A program made the translations under genes and the position numbers. Source: Conoideocrella luteorostrata (Eukaryota > Ascomycota > Sordariomycetes > Hypocreales > Clavicipitaceae). Taken from it: DNA of 64,000 nucleotides. The notes under the pieces were generated by a model. The model was not told the origin of the DNA. It made no database searches and worked only from the letters and a program-made list of their open reading frames with translations. Positions 1 through 10,400 of the stretch are shown piece after piece. The stretch lies in NCBI GenBank assembly GCA_032433595.1, contig JASWJB010000012.1, positions 124,001-188,000 of the forward strand. Direction: 5' to 3'. Every line of letters starts with the position of its first letter. Position 1 is the stretch's first letter.

Positions 1-3000
1 CAGACTAGCTCCACGGATGCTTTGCAGACCTGTCTGCTCATAGGCGGTCATCTCTACTGCTTGTGATTGATAAAGAAGAAGCAGTTGCTCTATGCTTTGA
101 GATTTGTCCAAAACCATTCGAACCGGGACGGTAGCAATTGTTGGTCCAACCATTCGTTCGATACCTGCCACCGGAGCCTGCCGACCTGCTACTGTGACAC
201 CGAATATAACGTCGTGTGAGTTAGTATACTGAGAGGCCAAGACAGCTAGTGCTAGTCTCAGAATTATTGAGGGCGTCACATCAATCCTGGGCCACTCTAC
301 GTCCATGACGACATGTGTAGTGGTTGAATCCGACCGAGGTCGGTATTTTGGTGATGGAAGTACCGGGAACATTGTCGCTTCTGAGTCCTCAAACAGCACT
401 TCCCAGTACCTGTTTGCATCTCCATTGTCATTGAAACCGCTGAGATGCCTAACAAAAGCTTGAAATGGAGGCTGCTGCGCCAGCGTCTCTCCCCTGTACG
501 CTTTATCAAGAGCCTCGAGCATGAGCGACAGAGACCATCCATCGTACAGAGCATGATGAATGGTCAACGAGAAGAATCTGTCGTCTTCGTTGTCCCGTCG
601 CTTCACCATAGCGAAGTGCACCAAGGGCGTGCCTAAACTGATGATGGGTCTCTCCCCCATACGTATGTCCTCCTCGAAATTGGTGATTTTATCCGTTGAC
701 GACCAGCATATCGGTTCATTAATTACGACTTGCACCAGCCCTTGGCCCGCAAGGTCTGCAATGCGTGTGCGCAATATCGGAGTCACGCTCACTACCTTTT
801 CCCACGCTGCGCAGAAGCGCGGAAGGTTGATCGATGGCTGTAATTCAAGCACATACCTCGCAAGGTAATCGCTTCCACCTTTTGCCGTCAATGCTAGCAA
901 GCCTTCCTGAAGTGGTGTGCATGGGAAAATGTCATCAATCGTAGCTGTGTTGACTTTACACAACCTTGCGGCTTCACTCCGAGCTGTTTGGATATCCACA
1001 GAAGCTCGCAGTAATGAGTACGGCTTGATGTCCTGCAGCTTGCTTACTCCGGGTAATTTGCCAATCACCATGGCTTGATCGTTTAGTCGGGGACACCTCA
1101 ATACATCAGCAACTGTAAGCGTATATCCTTGCTCGCGCAAAGCCCCTACAAGCTTCATTGCGCCTATTGAGTTGCCACCAAGCTTCAAGAAGCTGTCGTC
1201 GGCTCCAATCAATTCAGCATTGATTCCAAGGATAGAAGACCAGAGCCTTTGGAGTAATCGTTCCAATGGTGAATCAGGAAGTAGGCGCTCGCTTTCTCCG
1301 TTCCCATCCAACAGCATCAAATCGCTTAAAGACCTGTCACAGCCCATTTCGCGCAACCTTCGCCGGTCCACCTTTCCGGTCACTGTGACTGGAAAGTTCT
1401 CGATAGAAATATATGCAGAGGGTATCATATAAGCTGGCACTTGCTGCACAAGCTTCTCATATAAGCCCTCGGTAATTTTCTTCATATCTGTCTGACGTAC
1501 TCCGTCTGTGTCCACGACAGCCACGGTATGGGTCTGCAAGAACACTACCAGCAGTGTTTTGTCGCTCTGCCGAGGCGTGATGATCTCAGCAACGATCTGA
1601 ATACCAGTGTCGTCTGAAATGTTTGCCCGTACATGATGCTCAACATCGCCCAGCTCAACACGCTGGCCGTTTATTTTAACTTGATTATCTTTGCGATCAA
1701 CGAATGTGAGACTGCCATCTGCGTTGTATCGTACCAAATCACCTGTTTTGTACAGCCTTCCACACCGACCTGGCTGCCCTGGTGCACCATGCAGCAACCA
1801 CGCAGGGTCTTCCACGAAAGCTGCCGCTGTTTTCTTGGGGTCCCCAAGATATCCTCCACCAACCAGAGGACCTTCAAGAAGCAACTCTCCGACATCACCA
1901 ATCGGGACAAGCGCGTCCCCGTGGTCTGCCTCGACTAGCCAAGTAACAACACCCATACCTTTTCCAATGCTGGCACCGACACTATCAGAGTTGACCGTTG
2001 CTATGGTGGATGTCGGCGTGCATTCACATGGGCCATAGGGGTTTAAGACATCTGTCATTGTGGCCCATCTCTTCGCCATTTGTAGAGGCAGACTTTCACC
2101 GCCCAGCACCAAGGTTCGTAGAGATTCAATGGTGTGATCCGGAAGAATGCTTGCCGTTGTTGGGGTCAAATCAGCGTAGGTGATTCCAAAACGCTGGATA
2201 CACCCAGCCAAGTCATCCCTTCGCTCCGCCTCAGATGGTACACAAAGGCATGAGCCACAGGTGAAGGAATGCAGAGCGTTGGACCAAGAAACGTCAAAAG
2301 CATATGACGCAAAATCCAAAACACGGGAATTCTCGTGAAAGCCATGTACGGGCTGCTGATATCTAACTGCGCTACTGAAGTTCGAATGCGTGATAATAAC
2401 ACCTTTTGGTGTGCCTGTGCTACCCGATGTGAAAACCACGTACAATGTGTCCGAAGGTCGGACCCTGGGGAGCTTTACATCCGCCCGGAGGTCGATCAAA
2501 TGTTCAAGATAGACATCATCAATGGCTATTGTAGGTTTTCTTATAAGCCGCCTCGCCGGTTCATGCATGACTGATGACGACAGCGCCAGTTCTGGGTTTA
2601 CCTGTCCAATGACAGCTTGTTGGCGTTCCTCCGGGAGGTTCACATCAATCAAAATAGATGCTCCACCTGCCTTCATGACGGCTAGCATAGCGATGGAGGT
2701 GAAACGGGACTTTTCAAAATAGATGGGTACAATTAATCCGGGTCCTACTCCGAGGCATACAAGCTGTTGTGCCAAAAGCGAAGACAAAGTATCAAGCTCG
2801 TGGTACGTCCAATCACCATCCCAAGCACATACAGCCAAAGCATTTGGACGGTTCTTGGCTGTTTTGGCGATCAGATCGTGCACGAGTGCCTCCTCGGCCT
2901 TCGGCAAGACACCGTTCCAGCTCCATATCATCTGAACGTCTTGCTGGCTAGCAGCACTGAGGTGGTGATCAAAATCCATTCCATCTCCTTGATCGACATA

Positions 3001-3042
3001 ACCTGGCATGGTTTGGTAGTCGTAGTCGATAAATTGACCCAT
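1..3042 (-). CDS. Nonribosomal peptide synthetase, N-terminal A-T-C part (runs off left edge)
   Basis: The frame is open without a stop from an ATG at 3042 down to base 1; an in-frame stop lies upstream at 3118-3120. The adenylation domain (about 2900-1330) shows every core motif: A3 FTSGSTGTPKG, A4 FASYAFDVSW, A5 NPYGPCE, A7 YKTGDL, A8 VKINGQRVELGD and A10 TGKVDRRRL with the catalytic lysine. The thiolation domain follows (about 1260-1090) with LGGNSIGAMKL, whose serine carries phosphopantetheine. The condensation domain (from about 930) has an intact HHALYDG active site and GVTVAGR near the edge. The protein would activate an amino acid, load it on the carrier and condense it. It begins directly with an A domain, so this is probably an initiating module; later modules lie outside the window. 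A decayed P450 and an ABC-C exporter are adjacent, which suggests a biosynthetic cluster. The substrate cannot be read with confidence; the specificity stretch starts DV at the A4 aspartate. The family call is very secure, the product unknown. Confidence 0.95.
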   Translation of the reverse strand, partial: MGQFIDYDYQTMPGYVDQGDGMDFDHHLSAASQQDVQMIWSWNGVLPKAEEALVHDLIAKTAKNRPNALAVCAWDGDWTYHELDTLSSLLAQQLVCLGVGPGLIVPIYFEKSRFTSIAMLAVMKAGGASILIDVNLPEERQQAVIGQVNPELALSSSVMHEPARRLIRKPTIAIDDVYLEHLIDLRADVKLPRVRPSDTLYVVFTSGSTGTPKGVIITHSNFSSAVRYQQPVHGFHENSRVLDFASYAFDVSWSNALHSFTCGSCLCVPSEAERRDDLAGCIQRFGITYADLTPTTASILPDHTIESLRTLVLGGESLPLQMAKRWATMTDVLNPYGPCECTPTSTIATVNSDSVGASIGKGMGVVTWLVEADHGDALVPIGDVGELLLEGPLVGGGYLGDPKKTAAAFVEDPAWLLHGAPGQPGRCGRLYKTGDLVRYNADGSLTFVDRKDNQVKINGQRVELGDVEHHVRANISDDTGIQIVAEIITPRQSDKTLLVVFLQTHTVAVVDTDGVRQTDMKKITEGLYEKLVQQVPAYMIPSAYISIENFPVTVTGKVDRRRLREMGCDRSLSDLMLLDGNGESERLLPDSPLERLLQRLWSSILGINAELIGADDSFLKLGGNSIGAMKLVGALREQGYTLTVADVLRCPRLNDQAMVIGKLPGVSKLQDIKPYSLLRASVDIQTARSEAARLCKVNTATIDDIFPCTPLQEGLLALTAKGGSDYLARYVLELQPSINLPRFCAAWEKVVSVTPILRTRIADLAGQGLVQVVINEPICWSSTDKITNFEEDIRMGERPIISLGTPLVHFAMVKRRDNEDDRFFSLTIHHALYDGWSLSLMLEALDKAYRGETLAQQPPFQAFVRHLSGFNDNGDANRYWEVLFEDSEATMFPVLPSPKYRPRSDSTTTHVVMDVEWPRIDVTPSIILRLALAVLASQYTNSHDVIFGVTVAGRQAPVAGIERMVGPTIATVPVRMVLDKSQSIEQLLLLYQSQAVEMTAYEQTGLQSIRGASL

Positions 3043-4168
3043 ATTGGTGAGCAAGCGGCACAATCCTCGAGCGTACAAGCAATTGTTTATCGTTGAACGG
3101 CACGTTGCGGACGATAATCACAATATGGAGCTGATTCTTTCCGAGTATATGGATGACCTTGACGAACATGAAGAATCGAGTTCCCCGCAGCAAATTCAAC
3201 TTAGAGCAAAGCCTTTTTAATTATCGGAGACGAGTGGCATCTAGAGGCACTGCTGCGCCTAGAATTGTCTCTGCCAGGAAGATCAGTGCCCTAATTAGCT
3301 AGGGTAGTATGGTGATTATCGAATAGCAGAACGAGCTATTTGGTGGCTGCAGGAGGTCTTCAGCTGGAACCCGAATGGTCGGCAATGGTCGGATCTGGCC
3401 AGAGCCCAAGTGAAGAATTGAAGGATAAAAATGACGGGTGCATCTTCGAATCGAAGGAATTGAAGTAATTCTCAAGCATCATTATCAAGGAATTTATTGT
3501 ATCCAATTGTGCCAATGCCAATGTCCACTGCTGCGCTAAATTTAGCCGTGACTCTGGTCGTCGCTAGCGTAACAAGATCTTCACCGCAGTCTCACTTACA
3601 AGAGGCATCAGACCGGGTAGCATTGAAACGTGCGCGGAGACGAGTGCAAGAGTCTCTCACATCATCAATTGCATGGCTGCTTCTGGGCCGTGAGCAACCG
3701 ACACCGACATTGACTGCTTCTGCCCACCTTCGGCAGCCTCTGGTGCTCACTCCTTGGGTGTCGAATCATGATCTCAGTAACGCTGGGCACAAGGCCGCAA
3801 AGGATCTCGCGCCCAGCAGCCGCACTAGTCTGAAACTATTTACGGCAAGTGAAAAGTCGGAGGCTAATGGTCCAATAAACCAGGTAATCCAGTACCAATG
3901 CCCGCTGCCGCCCAGCTCTACGGCTTGTTGCTCCTCCGTGCTGAGATGATATCAGTCACAACTGATGTAAACTTGCCGAAAAGCTTCGCGAATCATAATG
4001 TTTCGCGCCCCAAGGCCGTGGGGTGGAGATTTCGCGTTCATATGCACCTTGTGGGTGTCGGCAGGGATATGCCATGATGACAGCAGCTTTCTCCAGCGGA
4101 TCCTGTCATTCCATTCCATGTTGTTCATGCATGTAGGCTATGCCAAGAGCTGTCAATACTTCACAGCA

Positions 4169-4188
4169 TACGGAGTAACTACTCCGTA
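4169..4188. repeat. Palindromic pair of the TACGGAGTA 9-mer
   Basis: TACGGAGTA at 4169-4177 and its reverse complement at 4180-4188 are separated by two bases, giving a perfect hairpin. The same 9-mer recurs at least 18 times in the window, always outside predicted coding sequence; see the separate finding. Confidence 0.8.
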
Positions 4189-4920
4189 CAGTCTCAGCGC
4201 TCGACTGCCGAATTCATCGCCCCACTTACTCAAAGTTTCCTGTGGAGTGGGTGTTGTCAAGTTCGGCTATTCCCAAATCGTCAACCCTGGCGTAAGAAAG
4301 TCGGCTGGCATATGGCACGAGAGGGTTGGGTCGGAGACGTATCCGTCCCCGCCACCATCTCGGCAACGGATTAAACTTGGGGAACGCAGTTTCTAGTGGT
4401 GTGCACAGTCATTAGCGCTACCAGGTGTGTGGTGTTACATTCAACCCTGAGTCCTCTGTGCTGTGTTGGATGAAAGGAGGCGAAATCACGAAGTTGGTGG
4501 AGACGATCCCGAAGGAACTGGCTCCGAGCTTCTAGAACCTGAGTAATCGAACTGACCGTACCAGGAGGGATGCGACAACACCGGCCCATATTTTTAATAG
4601 CGCGAACCAGGAAATTTTGACGAATTCTAACATCATACACGCATCACCAGTGCTGAGCGGCTTACTCCACTGGCACGCCTCGAATTGCATGATGTTTGAG
4701 ACTCCTCCAAGTCGTGCACATTGTAGAATGGTACGGCAGACAAGAACTCTTTGCGTTTGATTCAATCACCGGATAGCAACATCAGTCCTGCTTCGCACCG
4801 ACTCCCAGCATAGATTTGAAAGACTAAGTAGCTATTTGACATAATTGACTATTCTCTTTGCCCATGATAGGCTCTATTCAATTACCGTTCACGAATATAA
4901 GCCAGTTAATGAGGTCATGC

Positions 4921-4923
<3 letters not shown>

Positions 4924-4953
<30 letters not shown>
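4924..4953. repeat. GA dinucleotide microsatellite
   Basis: About 15 uninterrupted GA units, directly upstream of the P450 relic. Confidence 0.95.
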
Positions 4954-4957
<4 letters not shown>

Positions 4958-4993
4958 GGGGGAAAAAAGACAAGGACTAAGAAAATAAAAGCT

Positions 4994-6613
4994 ATGGAGT
5001 TGTTCCATCGTCACACCCTTTCTCTACCAAAGCTCGCCATACCACTTCCGCTGTTTGGCATCACAATCATCCGCATCATCTACGCACTACATTTCTCACT
5101 GTACAGCCATGTCCCCGGTCCAAGGCTCCGCAAAATCACTGGTTTTTGGGTTATATACCATAACATGATGTCACAGCGCAACGAAACGATATGCTAGTGG
5201 TACGAAAAGTACAGTCCTATCGTCCTCGTTGCTCTAGCACAGGCTTTGGTCTCGACTGTAGGCCTAATAAGACAAATCTGCACGTCACCCCAAGAGTTCT
5301 TATTGTAACAACATCATTATATACGGCGAGCGGCTCATTTTTAGCGCAATTGGCTGCAGAGACTATCGGAGACTCCATAAGCGAACCTTTCCATTCTATA
5401 AGCTTACTTCCGTCTATGGGCCTGCTGTTCTAGAGCCTATCACATACCAGATGCTGCTATGTTTGCAGCAAGTAGAGAGAGGCTTGCGGACAGAAACAAC
5501 TTTGGATACATTACCCTCGGTGAAATATGTACTCCTTTTATAATATCACACGATTAATCTACGGTCCCCATCCCTGCGCCAATACCATTGAGCCATTACA
5601 ACAGGAGCGAGTTACACTGGAAGGGTGGAAAGCGTGTGAGGTCTGAAACAATTTAAGAATAACTTTCCCTTCATCCACAAGTTTGTCAGAGCAGCAGTAT
5701 GCCAAGCTTCTCAGAATCCCAACCTTTTCGCAGCCGAGGAAAGCTGAGTGCATTGAACATGGCCAATCAGATCCTCACTAATGAAGCCCGAAATCATCGT
5801 GGCCGGTACGCTCATGAGCCAACTATATGAGGCGCGCACGGAGCATGGCGAACCGCTCTCTCGTTCCTTGACGGCTGCTGAATTATTGGATAATATTCGA
5901 GAAGCACAGACTAAAAGTTGCTCTAGCGCTAACTTACGCGCTTTGGGACTTGACTTGTCATCCTCAACGGCAGCACAAGATTCGAGAAGAGCTTCGTACA
6001 AAGCTAATATGTGAGAGTGGGTTGCCTTCTTTTGCCGATATCAACTTTGCAGGGGTTGTCGATGCTAGTGTCCGAGAGTCAAGCCGACTGAATTCGCTGT
6101 CAAGTGGACGTGCGGAAAGAGTAGTGCCCGAAACCAAAGTTACGACGGTGTTGTGCTGCCAATTGTGTAGGTTCTTTCTCTTTTTCTTACTATCCTCCGT
6201 TGTCTCATTCTATATCTAATCCTACTTTTCTCCATTTTCCGGGCAGCCATTGACTAAAAATCTGTTTTATCGAGTATTGTATCGACTTCAACATCAGCAA
6301 CACAGTGTTCTTCTGATGCATTTTTCGAAGCGCACCCTTATAGCCCTGAGCGCTGGCTTCAAGCCGACACCGTCCAGCTACGATCTATGAAGGCCTGCTA
6401 CATGCCATTTGATGCCATTTGAATAGCCTGGGAAAGGCATTTGCAGTCGCAGAGATTAAAATCATGGTTGCTCGTTTACTACTGAGGTTCCAACAGTCTG
6501 GGGATCCGCAATCTTCAACAAACACACAAACAATGAAACAACTTGGAACTCAAAACGTACTGTTGCGAGGATTGCGATGTGACAGCAAATTTAGAGGAGT
6601 ACACATGGATTAG
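4994..6613 (+). pseudogene. Cytochrome P450 relic
   Basis: Fragments of a fungal P450 appear in order but in changing frames. The N-terminus at 4994-5195 has a membrane segment and the proline hinge HVPGPRLRKITGFWVIYHN, then runs into a TAG at 5195-5197, after which the frame continues with WYEKYSPIV. A middle part near 5360-5500 includes DYRRLHKRTFPFYK. Near 5920-6150 come LTYALWDLTCHPQRQ, HKIREELRTKL and ASVRESSRLNSLS...ERVVPE, matching the post-I-helix and K-helix (ExxR) region. Near 6320-6390 is AHPYSPERWLQAD, the PERW region. The C-terminus has SLGKAFAVAEIKIMVARLL, where the heme-ligand cysteine before LGK is a serine codon (6425-6427). Stops, frame changes and loss of the ligand show that it cannot make an active enzyme. 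It lies between NRPS and ABC-C exporter, so it was plausibly the tailoring oxidase of that cluster (inference). Confidence 0.85.
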
Positions 6614-7431
6614 ACATTCGCCCTCAACTAATTTGAAGCCACAATAAAACTCAAGCATCTACGTCCCGATAGTCTCATAAGTTTTGCTGTGAATTGAGAT
6701 GTCAAGAAGTCCTGACAAATAGAGTCAATCGGGCCGTGAGAAAGTGAACCACGCACATGAGACACCCTGTCTGGCTTACAGGGCCAAGATAGAGACACTA
6801 AGCGGTGAAGAGTGGAAGGGAAGAAAATACAAATTGTTCAGACTGCAATGGCCGCGACCTGACAGACCACCAGCAGACTGCCCCTTTGTGAGAGAGACAT
6901 GTGTGAGCCAGTAAGCGGAGAATCATGTTCGAGCTTGTTACATCGTGCGCACAGTCCGAAACTTGGATTCATGAACTCCACATACAGAGAAATTTCTATC
7001 AAAAAAAAAAAAAAATAGAGAACAGAGAAAAAGAGAGGGAGAGAGAAGGACAAATCAGATAGTCATACCAGCCGGAGAAACAATCGCCGTCCCACAGTGT
7101 CGTTTTATTGACCCCTTGCTTACATCAGTTCCTTGTTACAGCGCATTGCATGCATGTGCATTTGTCTTCAGTTCAAGTTTTTTTTTTTTCTTTCTTCTCC
7201 TGATTCTTTGCCCTCTGCTTGTCACGGGGTGGGTCTGAGCCAGAGTCATTACCTCAGAAGCCTTGAAACACTGTTTCTGACTGATTTCGACATCCTCATA
7301 GCATTGAGGTCTGAGTGGGAGCTCTTCGGCATCGGTTTTGGATCGACTTACTTAAATGTTCTTGGCCAAACAATTACTTCCATTGTCTTTTGTACACGCT
7401 TTATGTTGTACAAGCAGACCTCGCGTTGAAC
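6614..7431. other. Intergenic: exporter promoter region
   Basis: No gene seen. It contains short A and T runs (near 7002 and 7180) and a pyrimidine-rich stretch before the exporter start. Confidence 0.5.
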
Positions 7432-10400
7432 ATGGCTGAAGCGTTTCCCCCCTGCTCCATCCAGGTTCAGGATGTCTTCAGCGCTGCGGTTACTGAATCC
7501 TGCCTCGGGGGGTTCGACTTTACGCTACTTTTCGAGGAGGCCATTCTAACAATCTTGCCCCTCAGCATCACAAGTATGTTAGCCCGCCTCTCGTCACCCT
7601 GGTCTTCCCGCGCTCGCCTTGTCATTCATTCTAAAAACCCCTCTTCTTGGCAGAAACTCCTTGAAAACTAACGTATCCAAGTGCTTCTGGCTTTGCTACG
7701 AGTATCAGCCCTCTGCAATTGCGCCCCAAAAGTACAGAGATCATGGCTTTTCTTTCTCAAACTGGTAATTCCCTTTTTACTTCCTCGTTCCATGTTTGCG
7801 GAGCTGCAAGAGTCACGGCTAATCGTGGCTTTCAAGATCGCCTTTTCGGTTTATATCGTCCTTCAAGTTGTGCTTCTGGCTTTGTGGGCCAGTTCGGCCG
7901 CCCCGACAACCAAGGCTACTCTGGCAACGGTTTCGCTGACCATCACGGGCTTCACATTCTTGGTCTATGTGTCGCACTTGGAGCACACACGCTCATTGCG
8001 TCCATCGACGCCCATTACCATCTATCTTGGAGTCTCAATTCTATTAGATCTCGCACGTGTGCGCACTTTGTTCTTCATTCCCGGCAGCGGGACGGTAGCG
8101 AGAGTCTATCTGGCCAGCTTCTGCGTGAAGTTCGTCATATTTGTGCTTGAACTGACGGAGAAGCGTCAGCTACTCCTATCCGCATGGCAGAATGCTTCTC
8201 CAGAGGCAGTTGGCAGTGTTTATAACAGAGTGCTCTTCTTGTGGCTGAACAGCCTTTTCTTGAAGGGATTCCGCAATTTGATCAGCATAAACTCATTGCC
8301 GACTCTCGATACAGAGCTTTTGAACACTGCCAAACCAACAGAGCTAGCGCAAAAATGGAACAGAAGTGCGTTCGATACTCCAGCTCAACGATTGATATAG
8401 TAAACCACAATGCTGACGATATCTTTCAGTGGACGCGTCGAAGAAGAATGCTCTGCTTTGGACCTTCCTCCTTCATTACAAATGGGACTTGCTGGCGGGT
8501 GTGATACCGCGGCTAGTTTGCGTTGGCTTCACATTTGCGCAGCCATTCTTACTGGCCAGAGTCCTCGACTTCGCAGCGGAGCCAATTGAATCCAGCAGGA
8601 AGGAGTTCGCCTACGGGCTGATAGGCGCGTACGCAATAGTGTATATCGGAAAAGCTGTAAGTCAATTGTTTTATCCTCTGTTGGCGAACGACAGAGTATT
8701 AATAATAAATATTCCCCAAGGCAACTTTTACTGCGTATCAGCACAAGACGTATCGCCTCTTGACAATGTTCCGCGGGAGCTTAATTTCTCTCATCTTCAG
8801 CAAGACCCTTCAAATGAGTGCTACTAAGATTCCAGATGCCGAAGCTATCACTTTGATGAGCGCTGATATCGACCGCATCGCCCTTAGCCTGGAACTGGTG
8901 CACGAGTTTTACTCCAGTTTTATCGAAATCGCGATATCCATGTGGCTACTGTACAGACTGCTAGGTGTTGCCATGGCGGCCGCCACCGCCCATGTAGTTG
9001 GTGCGAATACTCCTCTGTTCACTGAGGGACATATCTCTAACCCTCATTACAAACGAAGCCGGCTAACACTGTTTCTATTTCCGCTGCTTCTCAAAAGCAT
9101 GCTTAGTGATGGGAATACCTATAGCCGCCGCTGCGGGGAATGCAAATGTCCCCTGGTTAGAGGCTATCGAGAGACGCTTGGCTGTGACGACGAAAATGAT
9201 AGGTTCGATGAAAGCAGTTAAGATGACTGGCATAGCAGACGCTATGTCTGAAGTCGTCGCGGGCCTCAGATCATTGGAGATTCGTGCGTCTCGCCGCCAT
9301 CGTATTTTCTCTGCGTTGGAGGTCGTGGCATGTAAGTGCTCCCTTTTTCATGCAGCGATGAAACCCAATTGACGAAATGAAATGTGCAGCATACACATCT
9401 GATGTATTTTCCCCCGTATGGGGGTTTGGAGTCTTCATTCTCCTTGCGCGGTCAAACAATACTACAACGTTGACAGAAGGCGTTGCATTCGCGGCACTCT
9501 CTCTTTTCTCGCTGCAGGCCCAGCCTTTGACATTTATTCAGAGTGGTTTTGAAGACATTCAAACAATTGTTAACTCGTTCAACCGCATCCAAGGGCATCT
9601 AGCATCTGAAGTAAGAGTAGACCTCAGGAACACTCCAGAAACTAAGAATAATCATGAAAGGGACTCCTTCTCCGAAAGATCGCTCAGTTTCCGAGAGCCA
9701 AAAACCGTACCGCTAGGATCCGTATCTCCCTGCGCGCCGACAGTCACAATGGGCGACACAGATGCTGTCATTGTCATCAAGGATGCCTCAGCTGGATATT
9801 CCGCCGAGTCTTCTATTCTCAATAGTATATGTCTCGAAATCGGACGCGGGAAAACGACCGTAGTGGTGGGACCAGTGGGATGCGGCAAATCAACTCTCCT
9901 GAGACTCATTCTTGGCGAAATGCCTGTGACTAGCGGAACAGTCTCGACGTCATTCTCAAGGGCAGCATTCTGTCCACAGTCTCCGTGGATCACCTGGGGC
10001 ACCATCCAAAATAATATTGTCGGGATGTCTAAGTGGGATAAGCCTTGGTATAATACCGTGGTGAAAGCCTGCGCACTTTCGGCGGATTTTGAGGAGCTAC
10101 GAGACGGAGATCAAACCAAGGTGGGAACCAGGGGCTCCCGACTTAGTGGAGGGCAGCAAATGCGTGTTGTAGGCAACAATATTTCCTCCGGCGAACATGT
10201 GTCCGTCTTCTGTCACTAATAACTTGCGATATCCAGTCGTTTGCAAGAGCCCTTTACTCCAGAAATCAAGTCATGGTGCTTGACGATGTGCTTACTGGTC
10301 TTGATCGAGCCACCGAGGCAAGCATTCTCAATGCAGTCTTCGGTCCCAGCGGGCTATTTAAGTCGTCGGACACTACCGCGGTGCTAACTACAAATTCGAG

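Larger units (their letters stand above)
3043..4993. other. Intergenic: NRPS upstream region
   Basis: No convincing gene. Several short open frames (for example 3497-3949) lack family features. The stretch holds an inverted pair of the 9-mer TACGGAGTA/TACTCCGTA (4169-4188) and a GA dinucleotide run near its right end. It probably contains the NRPS promoter. Confidence 0.5.

Noticed and set aside
3497..3949. 150-codon plus-strand opening upstream of the NRPS
   Set aside because: No domain, signal peptide or promoter; residue mix looks random.
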